Below are positions 52,695 through 63,863 of a DNA stretch of 64,000 nt, piece after piece (within the stretch, counting starts at the first letter, position 1; every line of letters starts with the position of its first letter). Under the pieces are notes generated by a model that ran no database searches, was not told where the DNA came from, and worked only from the letters and a program-made list of their open reading frames with translations. The stretch lies in assembly GCA_024760905.1 (NCBI GenBank), contig CM045745.1, forward strand, positions 14,253,782 through 14,317,781, in the 5' to 3' direction. A program made the position numbers and the translations under genes. The stretch comes from Plotosus lineatus (Eukaryota; Chordata; Actinopteri; Siluriformes; Plotosidae).

Positions 52695-52992
52695 TCAGTT
52701 TTTCGTGAGTATAATCAGATTAATCAAATAATTATTGATATCTGGGGATGTTAAACCAGGTATCCTGTCCGTTGCTTCATCCATGCAGTTAACAAACAAA
52801 CCATCGGGCAAAACGTACGGGTCATTTGTTCGCCCTGATAACCGTAGTTTTTGAATATACTGTTGTTTATGATCGTTATCATTATTACCAGGGAGATCGG
52901 AAAGCACTGGGATTGTATTACGGCTGTCAACATTCATATTTATATAATCTACCGCTCTAAAAACAGGCACCTCAATTGCAAAGTGTATACAC
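52695..52992 (-). pseudogene. Unidentified minus-strand ORF remnant next to the palindrome
   Basis: The minus-strand frame contains DPYVLPDGLFVNCMDEA and GLTSPDINNYLINL. The PDI-NYLI pattern recalls THAP/YqaJ-type (ISL2EU) transposon proteins, but this is tentative. It runs out of the left arm of the palindrome. Confidence 0.25.
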
Positions 52993-53092
52993 GCCGAGTA
53001 GCAACTCTGTTTATGCCGCCATATTGGAGTGAAAACAAACGTACGTTTGTTTTCACTCCAATATGGCAGCATAAACAGAGTTGCTACTTGGC
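52993..53092. repeat. 100-bp palindrome without spacer
   Basis: Two 50-bp arms meet at 53042/53043 (CAAACGTACGTTTG at the centre). I see two mismatched positions: GCCGAG against GCCAAG, and GCCGCC against GCTGCC. A third, diverged copy of the arm sequence, GTTTATACCGCCATATTGGA, is at 52264-52283, upstream of the THAP fragment. Confidence 0.9.
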
Positions 53093-53126
53093 ATGTCACG
53101 TGACTAAGAAAGCGCTATATCGGTGG

Positions 53127-53492
53127 TCGGATGCTGAGGTTGGAACTACCAGGCAGAAGGCCTAAAGGAAGACCAAAGAGACGATTCATGGATGTGGTGA
53201 AGGAGGACATGAAGGCATTTTATATATAGATTTTATATATAGATTGAGATGGTTCGGACTTGTACAGAGGAGGGATAGTGAGTATATTGGTAGTAGGATG
53301 CTGAGGTTGGCACTACCAGGCAGAAGGCCCAGAGGAAGACCAAAGAGATGATTCATGGATGTGGTGAAGGAGGACATGAAGGCAGTTGGTGTAAGAGAAG
53401 AAGATATGCAGAGGACAGGGTGAGATGGAGGCAGATGATTCGCTGTGGCGACCCCTGAAGGGAAAAGCCGAAAGGAAAAGAAGAAGAAGAAA
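53127..53492 (+). mobile_element. Two RTE LINE 3' fragments in tandem
   Basis: GGATGCTGAGGTTGGAACTA to GACATGAAGGCA (53127-53217) is followed, after a TTTTATATATAGA repeat, by a second copy from TTGAGATGGTTCGGACTTGT to the tail CGAAAGGAAAAGAAGAAGA (53243-53492). The overlap of the two indicates a partial duplication or two insertions. Confidence 0.8.
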
Positions 53493-53555
53493 TCCATGAC
53501 TTAATATATAACCTTAAGCACTTTAACCTCCTACCCATGTATCCTATACCCAAGT

Positions 53556-53672
53556 ATCTTCTTCTTCTTCTTTTCATTTCGGCTTTTCCCTTCAGGGGTC
53601 GCCACAGCGAATCATCTGCCTCCGTCTCACCCTATCCTCTGCATCTTCTTCTCTTACACCAACGACCTTCAT
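53556..53672 (-). mobile_element. RTE LINE 3' fragment, inverted
   Basis: Reversed tail CTTCTTCTTCTTCTTTTCAT, then GGCTTTTCCCTTCAGGGGTC, and the terminal coding part to CACCAACGACCTTCATGAT. It forms an inverted pair with the copy ending at 53492. Confidence 0.8.
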
Positions 53673-53699
53673 GATATAAAGAGGTTTGCCCCTATAAAT

Positions 53700-55560
53700 G
53701 TTCATAAACATCTGTTGTGGTTTACCAGGACTTGATGGAGCACTGTCCACTGGGGGGCAGACAAGCAATTGGTGGCTTTGGTGCGAAAGGGTTAAACGGA
53801 CAGTGTACGACGGACAACATCTCGGTCCAGCACGTCACTGGGCTCCATTAAAAAGTGTTATTCCTCTCCCTGCATGCCAATGCTTTGTGGTGTTGCGTGT
53901 ATGTCATTTTAATTCCATGCTAACAACTTCTGATCACTTCAGCCAAATCTCAACCCCCACCACCACCATCCTCTGTCACATGTGCTACTCACAAAGACAT
54001 AGTCTCATTCATCTATCCATCAAAGAAACTCTATGCTAATTCCCGCATCATGTACTCCTGTCTCATTTTCCTCCATTTCATTCATTCCACACTGTTCCTC
54101 TGTCCCAGGCTTTCTATAGCTGCATTGCTCTGCTCTTAGCATTGCTGGCCTCCAGTGAAACCCAGAGAGCTCCCCGAACCCCCTTCCCCCGAGGTTGGAT
54201 GTTGTTTTGATTATGCGTCCTCAGTGTAGGTGGCCCTTCCAACACTTTCACCATGTCTGGATAGCAACCCCCATGGTTGTGCCTCCCGGGCCCACCCTCC
54301 CTCCACCACCACCACCACCACCACCACCACCACCACAGCTCAAACCCCCTCACTCACCCCCTCCTCCCTGCTGGGGGCGCAATTGTGGCAGAGGGATTAT
54401 GCGAGTGGGAGGCTCGTAAAGGGCCTGCCAGGCTCCTTCTGTGCAGTGACGGATGGCTGCAAGACTGAAGGGCCGATTTACATGAGAAGAGGGAGAACAG
54501 AAGCCCCATTCAGCTGGGCTGTCAGGGAGGACTCGGGGACAAACTGCGCTCTTTCCAACTAGCCCTCTTCCCCTCTGAGCTCCTGTTTGCTTCTTTATCT
54601 TCTCCTCATCCTTCCTTCTTAATTCTGGCTTCTCTGATGCATCATGCACCTCATCTCTTCATTTTCATCCCACTTCATTTCCATTTCATCCCTCTTCATT
54701 TCCATCCTTTCAGATTTGTTTCTAGTTCATAACAAAATCTTTTTCCTACCATTACAATTCTTTATAGTTTACAGATCACAATAGGCTATAATGTGGACCA
54801 AATAGGATCAGACCGATCCTACACAAACCTAAATTATTTATAAGCTTGCTGGACAGGGTCGTCTTATTTACTTTGGAATTCAGCAATGAAAACATTCTAT
54901 AATAAACAGATTTAAAAAAAAAAAAAATGTTTTATCAAAATAATAGATGCTTTAATTGTGTATATAGAATCAATCACTTTGTTAGTTCAGCACCTTGTTA
55001 TTTATGGACGACTATATGTTATTCATGAATTTTCATTGGGTGGTGACGTTTTACAAAATGATAATTGATCTCTTAAAAGTTTCCAAAGTGGCAGCAGTCC
55101 ACTGAGGTGCAAGGTGGCCCTTTTTCTCACCTGGTGTTACTCTCACAGCAGGAGCGACATTGTTCCAAACCCTACTAATGTATATCCAATGTAAATTCTG
55201 CAGTGGTCCACCCATCTTCATCTGCATTTTGCACCTGTCAATAAAAGGCTACCAGCAAGAGACCTGCAGATCGACTCCACCTGGTCGTTCACACCTCTGA
55301 TGTAAGAGAAGATGGCAGAGATACTACACACTCAGGGGGCGTCTCCAAGGTGTGAGAGTGATCACACCTAATTATCCTGAAACTACCAGCCCAATGGCTT
55401 TACAATGCTAAACATGAGAACTATCAGCCAGGACAAGAATCTGTGTCGAAATTCGCTCATTCATTCGGTTTCGTGAAAATGACAACATACTGTCAACTAG
55501 TTTTACTTAAAGGTTTTATCTTTTTTAAAATAAACAAATTATTCACATAAAAACCCAGTT
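53700..55560. other. eif4a1-sox19 intergenic, unique part
   Basis: No coding exon is identified. The block 54110-54560 is GC-richer and non-repetitive apart from a (CAC)n run (54300-54337). Its open frames on both strands are repeat-driven. It may hold regulatory sequence for sox19 but nothing in the sequence proves it. Confidence 0.4.
54300..54337. repeat. (CAC)n microsatellite
   Basis: About twelve CAC units form the run; it generates apparent poly-Pro, poly-His and poly-Thr frames. Confidence 0.95.
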
Positions 55561-55629
55561 TTAAATGTGAGACCTGGACAGTGTTGTGAAGATCAATATT
55601 CAATTTTAAAATTTAATTTCATCCAGACA

Positions 55630-56372
55630 CTGTGTTCAGTTCAGTTCATTTTCTATAACCGTTTAATCCTAATTAGGGTCGCGGGGAGGCTGGCGCTCAT
55701 CCCAGCCGACTCTGGGCGAGGACAGAGTACACCTTGGACAGCTTGCCAGGCCGAGCTGGCGCCCATTCCAGCCAACTCCGGGCGAGGGCGGAATACACCC
55801 TGGACAGCTCACCAGGCCATCACAGGGTGGAAATACGCTGACGGCTTTGCAGCTAGTCTTGTCGAAAGTCAGCAATGGTTCTTTTACATGAACCTCACAC
55901 CATAGACCGTAAGAGACATTTGCCGGCCTTTGATAATCCAGTTAGCTGCACTGGGGGTTCGAGTCCCACTCTCCACGGGTTGTCACTGCCCCCCACCAGT
56001 GCAGCTAACTGGGTTATCAAAGGCCGGCAATGGTTCTTTTACATGAACCTCACACCATAGACAGTGAGAGACATGGTCGGCCTTTGATAAACCAGTTAGC
56101 TGCACTGGGGGTTCGAGTCCCACTCTCCATGGGTTGTCACTGTGCCCCCCTCCCCGCCCAGTGCAGCTAACTGGGTTATCAAAGGCCTACAATGTTTCTT
56201 TTACATGAACCTCACACCATAGACAGTGAACGACATGGTCGGCCTTTTATAACCCAGTTAGCTGCATGGGGGGGGGGGGGGGGGCAGTGACAGCCCGTGG
56301 AGAGTGGGACTCGAACCCCCAACCTTTGAATCAGTGATCCAGCACCCTATACCACTAGACCACCACTGCCTC
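55630..56372 (-). mobile_element. Rearranged type-2 SINE with internal fold-back duplications
   Basis: A reversed L2-like tail starts it (TTCAGTTCAGTTCATTTTCT), with a tandem duplication of about 65 bp (GCGCTCATCCCAGCCGACTC / GCGCCCATTCCAGCCAACTC). The body then alternates orientation: reversed GATAATCCAGTTAGCTGCAC, forward GTTCGAGTCCCACTCTCCAC to CTAACTGGGTTATCAAAGGC, then reversed again. This unit of about 155 bp occurs at 55874-56028 and 56029-56189, followed by a complete reversed head ending CACCACTGCCTCC. Confidence 0.8.
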
Positions 56373-56414
56373 CAAAAATTGTGCACTTTTGTAAAAGCCC
56401 AGTATCCTATGATT

Positions 56415-56766
56415 CCATTCAGTTAATTTTCTGTAACCACTTAATCCTAATTAGGGCCGCAGGGAGGCTGGCGCCCATCCCAGCTGACTCTGGGCGAAGA
56501 CAGAGTACACCCTGGACAGCTCGCTAGGCCATCGCAGGACGGAAACACACTGACGGCTTTAAGGCCGACACTTGTTGAAAGTCAGCAATGGTCCTTTTAC
56601 ATGAACCTCACACCATAGACACGGAGAGACATGGCCGGCCTTTGATAATAACCCGGTTAGCTGCACTGGGGGAAACAGTGACAAACCTTGTGGAGAGTGG
56701 GACTCGAATCCCCAACCTTTGGATCAGCGATCCAGCGACCGATACCACTAGGCCACCACCGCCTAC
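56415..56766 (-). mobile_element. tRNA-derived SINE, type-2 tail, full length with TSD
   Basis: CCTATGATT flanks it (56406-56414 and 56767-56775). The reversed tail GTAACCACTTAATCCTAATT, the body and the reversed head ACCACTAGGCCACCACCGCC are complete. Confidence 0.85.
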
Positions 56767-57075
56767 CCTATGATTGTCATTCTAAATGTATCTAATTCTT
56801 CTTGGATTTCTAACCAGAGAATGGGAAGTAGCTTGTTGCTGAAGGAAAGAGTTCAGATGTTGTGCTTGTACAGTTGATAACATTCTGATAGCTCTGGTAG
56901 AAGAGCTTAAACCCACTCATCAAGGCTTTTCTTTTGCACGGCATGGAATAGCAGCTTTGTCCCAACTTGTTCACGACTTACACTTTTCAACTCCGAAACA
57001 TGGGTTTTAGAGAATACCAGAATGGTTACGAGCCAGCTGGGGGTGCTGCATGTATATGTACACATCAGGATTTCC

Positions 57076-57300
<225 letters not shown>

Positions 57301-57380
57301 GTATTTTGTGGAGGTGGGTAGAAGTGTTGGTGAGAGGAGGCATTATGAATGTAAAGCCCCAACTTTGCGCTGCTGAGTTG

Positions 57381-57420
57381 TCTTTGTTCAGAATCAGACT
57401 GATTAATCTGAGCACAAAGG
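57381..57420. promoter_or_regulatory. Candidate SOX/homeodomain site cluster
   Basis: A SOX-type CTTTGTTC (57382-57389) and an inverted GCACAAAGG (57412-57420) flank a homeodomain-like TGATTAAT (57399-57407). The two outer sites form an imperfect inverted repeat. They lie 2 kb upstream of sox19 in non-repetitive DNA. Short motifs like these occur by chance, so this is only a candidate. Confidence 0.3.
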
Positions 57421-57987
57421 GAGAGAGAGCAAGAGCGAGAGAGGAAGCAGAGAGGAGAAAAGGAAAGATAGTCCTGGAAAAGCCCCAAAAAAGACGTTGT
57501 CTTGGATACGGAAACGGGAGAGTGGAGCCCCACAATTCACAGCTTGATTGACATTAGGGTGTAACGGTCAATCTCAAAATGACTTCACAACTCATACTCT
57601 TGCAAACTCCATCACACACCTTTGTCTGCACAGAAATTACCATCTTGCACTCACATTCTTTTTTTTTTTTACCCCTGAATTGTGACTGACATACTAAAAG
57701 TCGTACATTTCTCGAGTCTCTCGACATTCATATATCACACAAAGTTTTTCTGGAATGTTTCTCTATTGTCATGACTCAGGCTTTTCAAGGTAATTTTCTT
57801 ACATAACTAAAGTACTACACTACTGGGAGCGTGAAATGCATGCTAACAAATGCATGCTAACACGTAAACCAAATGAAGTATTATCGCTCGACACTTTTTC
57901 CCCACCTAAAATATGCAACGTTTTGTAATTTTTACTAAAAAGGTTTCTTAGTGGTAAAATTTACATCATGTCTATAATTAACGTCTG

Positions 57988-58261
57988 ACCCCCAGTGCAG
58001 CTAACTGGGTTATCAAAGGCGGGCCATGTCTCTCACAGTCTATGGTGAGAGGTTCATGTAAAAGAACCGTTGCTGACTGTCGTAAAGAGTAGGCTGCAAA
58101 GCCGTCAGCGTGTTTCTGTCCCTTGCTAAAGGGTTGTGACAGGAAGGGCATCCGACGTAAAAACCTACGCCAAATCAAAATGTGCAAATCAGACGATTCG
58201 CTGTGGCGACTCCCGAGAAAAGGGAAAAAAGCCGAAAGAAAGAAAAAGAAAAAGAAAGAAA
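57988..58261 (+). mobile_element. tRNA-derived SINE, type-1 tail, 5'-truncated
   Basis: Duplications GTCTATAATTAACGTCTG (57970-57987) and GTCTATAATTAAGGTCTG (58262-58279) differ by one base. It lacks the tRNA head and ends in an AAAGAAAGAAAAAGAAAAAG tail. Confidence 0.88.
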
Positions 58262-58919
58262 GTCTATAATTAAGGTCTGGATTAAAAAGTGAATGACTGC
58301 AAAGTTATTAGTCCATTTGAAATTCAATTATTATTTCTGAAGAAGCCCTTTCTGTGTTACTAGAATAATTTTGTAGGCAATTTTCACAGCCAATGTACAG
58401 TATTCATTTTTTATGTATTCAGTTGCGAATCTCGTGGTGATTGGGGTGAGAGTTCAGAGTTAAGATTGTGTCAGGAGTGAAAGCAGTTCTTACAGAAACC
58501 AAACTGCTCAGGAGGGACCCAAAAAAAAAAAAAAAATAGGACTGAGAAAAGAATCGACCAAAAAAAAAAAAAAAAAGCCAATTCTTTGTCATCTGTCATA
58601 GTTAATACATTGAATTATGTGGTTGTATATTGTACATTTAAATAAGCACGTGTTATATAAACATGAAATAAAGGGTGTTATTGTGTTATTATCTGGCGTA
58701 GATTATTATATAATCAAAACAAAAGGTGGTGTGGCTATAGAACAAATGAAAATTTAACTATCAACAAAAGAATGCATTGCAACTACAATAATGACAACAT
58801 ATTACCACAACTCTAATTAATCTAGCACAGCCTCCATAAAGGACCCAGGATCTTGAATAAACAATTAATTCTTCATTAGATTACTGTAATATTGTTTAAA
58901 ACAGTCTTTAGGACTTCTA

Positions 58920-59454
58920 CTGAGTTTCAGCAACAAGTGCGCGCTAAGCCCCGCCCCCTGCAGTAGTTGGTTCGTATGTAAATAGGTGAGGGACGCACCT
59001 CGCGCTCTGATTGGTTCTGAGTGAAACACAATTTTCCCTAAAACCACGAGCGGGTCGGGACTGTTTTCGCCATGCCCCCGGTTATTATTCAGAGTCAATC
59101 GCTGTTCAACAGGTGGCTTTTGTAGAGTTTGTAGTTGGAGAGTACGGCCGTGATTTAGTTTTTAATTAAAATAATAATAATAATAATAGAAGCCGAAGAT
59201 CACATCCCCAGCCTCAGAGTCCAAAGCGTCGAAAATGGTAAAGTTTTTATGACCCGTCGGGCTTTTTTATTTACAATAGAATAGTGTTTTTTTTTTTTTT
59301 TTTTTTTTTTGTGTTTCTGGTTCGGACGCCGTGTTGTTGTCGCATGCGGCAATAAGCTGCACCTGCGCCTTATTTGTGTTTTGTTTTGAGTTTATTTCGG
59401 CTGATTTCTTCAGAAGTTTCGACTCAGAATTAAAAGTTTCCGTGGAAGATCACG
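58920..59454 (+). promoter_or_regulatory. sox19: sox19 promoter and 5'UTR
   Basis: A GC box (CCCCGCCCCC, 58949-58958), a POU-like TATGTAAAT (58975-58983) and a reversed CCAAT (ATTGG, 59010-59014) lie within 70 bases. A (AAT)n run is at 59166-59188 and a T-run at 59287-59310. The transcription start is not determined; 59080-59150 is plausible from spacing. Confidence 0.5.
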
Positions 59455-60534
59455 ATGATGTACAGCATGATGGAGCACGAACTTAAGACCCAGCCGGGTC
59501 AACCAAATCCTCACTCGAATGGCCAAATCATGTCGCAACACGGCGGCTCCGGGAACGTGCCGCAGGCGCCTCCGAAAGGCGCGTGTCCGCCCGGCGCAGA
59601 CCCCATGGACAAAGTGAAGCGGCCCATGAACGCGTTTATGGTGTGGTCCCGGGCTCAGAGGCGCAAGATGGCCCAAGAGAACCCGAAAATGCACAACTCT
59701 GAGATCAGCAAGCGCCTGGGCGCGGAGTGGAAGCTGCTGACCGACACCGAGAAGCGGCCGTTCATCGACGAAGCAAAGCGGCTGCGCGCGGCGCACATGA
59801 AGGAGTATCCCGACTACAAGTACAAGCCCCGGCGCAAGAGCAAGCCGCCGGTAAAGAAGGACAACTCCGCTGCGAAGTACCCGCCGCTCCCCGGCAGCAG
59901 CCTGCTGGCCGCGGCGCATGCGCAGGCTGGGAGTCCGCGCGTGGACAGCTACGGCTGGGCTCCCACTGGAAGCTACGCGGCCGTGCAGGGAGAAGCGCTC
60001 GCGTACCAACAGCAACTGCACCGGTACGAGCTTCCTCTCCAGTACGCAGCACCCATGTCCCAGACGTACATGAATGGTGCCAACTCCTACAGGTACGGTA
60101 TTATTCATATAATAATAATAATTATTATTATTAAAAAAAAAGTGAGGAAAATTTAGCATTTATAGGCTTCCAAGTGCCTGCTGCTTTTTTTTTTCATTGT
60201 AAAAATTTAATTGTTTTTTTTTTTTAAAGAAATTTTCATTGAAGCATTTTCTGATTTGTCATCATGTGGCTGTTCTCTTCCCCTCAGTCCAATGTCCTAC
60301 AGCAGCAGTCCCCAGCAGCCCAGCCCTGTAATGTCCATGGTCAAGCCAGAGGCCTTTACCCACTCACCCACTGGCGCAACAAACCACCACCGTGGGGCAG
60401 TTCAAACTGAGCTTAGGGACATGATCAGCATGTACATCCCTGGAAGTGATGTAGGGGATCCTACAGCACAGAGGGGCTACCCGAGCGTCCAGCAGCACTA
60501 CCTGGGTAGCACTGTGCCCCTCACACACATCTGA
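59455..60534 (+). CDS. sox19: SoxB1 transcription factor Sox19 (SOX15 orthologue), 2 coding exons
   Basis: This is a nuclear DNA-binding regulator of early embryonic and neural gene expression (family knowledge). Coding exons are 59455-60092 and 60288-60534 (GT-AG, phase 2), giving 294 aa. An HMG box of 79 residues (about 52-130, [20 protein letters not shown] to RRKSK) has the SoxB signature RPMNAFMVW. The N-terminus [10 protein letters not shown] and the C-terminal [14 protein letters not shown], ending TVPLTHI, are SoxB1 group features. Two ATGs are adjacent; the second (59458) gives the usual MYSMM start. SOX1/2/3 have no intron, while SOX15 and sox19 do, and the synteny agrees. The a/b paralogue cannot be chosen. 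Confidence 0.95.
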
Positions 60535-62210
60535 AGTGGAGAAGGAAAAAAAGGAAAAGGAAAAAAAGAAAAAAAAAAAGGACTGGGACTAGCTCAGCTG
60601 AATCACTACGTAGACTTGTAGTGCAACAAGTAATCTGTATGGATTCTTGGTGGATGTTGTGAGTACCTGTTGCACATAGAAATATTCTTCTACCTCCGAG
60701 TGATCTGACCCCCCCCCCCCCCCCTTCCCAATAGATTTTTAGAGCCCTCCCCTTCTTTGTTTTTCCCTCTCTGCCCAGAATTTCATTTTTTTTTTTTTTT
60801 TTTTAAGTTTGGATGTTCTACCAGGACTTTCTACTATAGATATGCCATCATGTCTGTGAAATTGACTTTTATTTTGTTTTTATGTGGATGTTTACAACTT
60901 TTTTAAAAAAATTCAGTTTTAATGTAGGGCATTCCCTTTTGTACATAAAATCCAACATTTTGAAATCTGACTGCATGCCTTTTGTGCTGTGCTTCATTAA
61001 TAGGGTCTGGGGACATTCATGCAGTAAAAGGCAATCATGAACAAAAACCAAAATGGGGCGTAGAATAGGGGACATGGGCACGCTGAAGTCATGTTCAGTC
61101 ATGATCACTGTAGTTGGTGATATGCAAATCAGGTGACCTGTGTAAGCCTGTTTTGTACTCTGTGCCTTGTGTGTGTGTGTGCGTGTGTGTGTGTTTTAAT
61201 AAGTGATTTAAAAAAAAATTTTTTTTTTTAGTCAGGGTGAAATGCAACTAATTGAATTTAATGGCGTGAAGAAAAATCGGGCATTGTCATCGACTTTTGA
61301 AGTTGGCAAAAATTTTCTTTTTTTTTTTTTTCTTATTTTTGAAGGACACAACCTATTATGATGTTGGAATGACTTTTTTATATATATTTTTTATATACTA
61401 CACTAATAAGAATGTTACTTGCCACACCACCCTTTTAACAGAATAAGGTATGCATTGGTTGCACAAATGAACCATTACCAAGTCACCATGGGAAAGAAAT
61501 CTACATTTCAGCAATAACATGTCTGATGTGTTTTTTTTTTTTAAATATATATATAAACATAAAACTAGCACTACGGCATACCTGTGCAGTTGCTGATTTT
61601 AGACCATTCTGTAGGCACTGATCTTTACCCTCCTACCAGTACCAGGTATCGCCTTAGACCACAACTGTCCTGCTCAAGTTTGTTGAAGTCCATGTGGAGT
61701 GGATTTTACCACTTGGTGTGAAAATGAGAGGAGGGTGTATAACTTAAATAACGCGTACATCCTGTGGGTGCATGAGGATCCTGCTTATTGCTTGTATAAA
61801 GCCAGGTTTGCATCATTTTGAAATGGCAAAAGTAGTAGAGTATGCAGGTGCTGATAATAAGTGCAGCTGAATCAGAATCATGTTGCCTTTTTTTTGGGGT
61901 TATAAGATGGTCTAACCCAGTCTAGCGTTTTCCGTTTGTTGAAAAAGTTAGTATAGAAATCTAGTGGTCACTAATGAGTTAAGAACTTTAATGTAATTTA
62001 TATTAAAGTAACGAAATGAGTGAATGTTTACATTTGCCTTCCAGGTGAGTGTGCAACTTGCCGTTTCAATGTAATTTTTAAAAATACTTTTTTTTTTTTT
62101 TTTATATAAATACTGTCTGTAAATAGTCTTTGTACAGTTTTTATGACCCTTATAAGGGTCTTTTGCATAAACAAAAAGTTGAAAAATAAATTCTAAAAAA
62201 AAATAAATAA
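60535..62210 (+). other. sox19: sox19 3'UTR
   Basis: T-rich tracts lie at 60787-60804 and 61318-61332. The 3' part has GTAAATAGTCTTTGTACAGT and TTATGACCCTTATAAGGGTC, followed by AATAAA at 62185-62190 and more overlapping AATAAA up to 62209. No other gene is seen here. The end of the transcript is inferred from these signals. Confidence 0.6.
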
Positions 62211-62880
62211 AAATTGTCTGGTCTGAATCTTATGGTGTACGTATATGATTTTCATAAAATAAAAATGAGATTTCACTGAACAGGTAAATAACAAGTTTCC
62301 ATAATTCTGCATCTCAAGTGCTTTTAATATAAACATTTATATTGGCTAAAGGGATTTGTTTTCTTTCTGAATCAATGTGTATGAATCCAGTTGTCAATGA
62401 TGAATTAAAAAGGTTTTCAGTGTAACTATTAAACTATTTATTCTATAAGTCTACAGTCATAGTATAGACATTTATCTACAAACCTGTGTGTGTGTGAGAG
62501 GGAAATTTGGTAGCCTGGGGATCTTTCTATCTACTTCCCAATGACAGATGAATAATAATAATAATAATACTATAATGTGCATAACTGCCATTTTTATTTG
62601 TTTGCAACAATCCCCCCTTCAGCAATCCCATCTGTCCATGTTGTGTCTGCCTCTGAGACTCAGTGCTTGGGCCTGTGTGTTCTGTAAATCAGAGACTAAA
62701 CGCACAATTCAATGATTCCATCTTTAAATGCAAGTTGTGGAGGATCTTGTTGTGTTCATGACTTTTTGGCACGAGATGAGCTCGGTACGTGTGCCATATT
62801 GAACCTGAGGAGCACAGATAAGAGGAGAGGACTCCCTGAGCCACTTTCGGGGAAAGTTCGGGGGACTCATCCGTCACGAG
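62211..62880. other. Intergenic DNA downstream of sox19
   Basis: The stretch is AT-rich with a short (AAT)n run (62551-62571). No gene or named repeat is seen. Confidence 0.4.
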
Positions 62881-62889
62881 GCAGAGGGC

Positions 62890-63720
62890 TCGAATAATTT
62901 CGGGACAATCGATTTAAATCTCTGCTCTTTCTTCTTTTGAAAACTCTGCTGTCCTCCCCCTCGGTGCTCTCCCATCCTTCTCCGGAGTGAAAGCGGCTCT
63001 TGGGTCCGGCTCGTAATTGGCCGTGTCTGAGGCAGATTGGCTGGCGCTTTTCAGCTCGCAGGTGTGCATAGTAAAGGAGCCCAATCCCGATCGCCTCCCC
63101 TGCACCGCTTTGTTCCCTGTGAACGCTCCCCGCCGCGCAGAAAATTAGTGTTGCCGTCCCCCCCCCCCCTTCCCCGCGGACTTTAACCCTTTCACCAAGC
63201 TCCGCCATTCTCATGGAAATACAAGAGTCCGCTTGGGCTAATCGGAGGCCCACGGGAGGGGTGCGGGGCGCGCAGGAATTATGGGATCGGGTATATACTG
63301 TATATATCCCCGTTTTTCTTTCGCAACATAAATCCTCAAGCCGCAGTTTAGCCACGGCTGCACCCCTGGTCTCACAGCGGTCTAAAACTGCCCTCGAGCA
63401 CCCACCTTCTGATTGATCATCGTTGGCTTTATTCAGGACTGCCTGAGTAAGTGAAAAAAAATTAAATAAATAAATAGAAAAAAAAAAAAAACAACAACAA
63501 CGCACGCCCACATCTTTATTCAAGCATACCCTGCAAAATAACCGCAGATTTGGGAAACCTCCGATCACTGATGCGCTTGAACCAATAAGCTGACGTCAGC
63601 ACATAAGAAGAGAAATGATAAAGCAGCTGGAAGTCAGCCAGGCATGTGCGTAATGTTCGAGCGACTCAAAGCGGGAGGCTGGATTTTCTCATAGAACGTG
63701 AGCGGTCTCATAGCAACAAG
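62890..63720. promoter_or_regulatory. GC-rich promoter-like or conserved regulatory region
   Basis: Base composition changes from AT-rich to GC-rich, with CpGs retained. CCAAT (63582-63586) lies next to a palindromic CRE-like CTGACGTCAG (63590-63599). Reverse CCAAT words ATTGG lie at 63016 and 63037. No open reading frame with family similarity is present. A promoter of a gene beyond the right edge, or a sox19 downstream enhancer, would both fit. Confidence 0.35.
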
Positions 63721-63795
63721 CAGCCAGGCTTCAACAAGTGGTTACCATGGTTTCCGCAGACCGGTCAGCAAGTGCGCGCGCGGGATGGTGGTAGT

Positions 63796-63863
63796 GTGTG
63801 TGTGTGTGTTTGGGGGTGAGAGAGAGAGAGAGAGAGAGAGAGGAGGGAGGGGAGGGGGGGGGG
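63796..63863. repeat. GT and GA microsatellites with G-run
   Basis: (GT)n, then (GA)n of about 13 units, then GGAGG and a G-run at 63855-63864. Confidence 0.9.

Noticed and set aside
59727..60134. Second plus-strand ORF inside sox19 exon 1
   Set aside because: It is the +1 frame shadow of the Sox coding region, caused by high GC content and few stops.
59410..60159. Minus-strand ORF of 249 codons antisense to sox19
   Set aside because: It is the shadow of the GC-rich sox19 exon; it has no family similarity and extends into a (TAA)n run.
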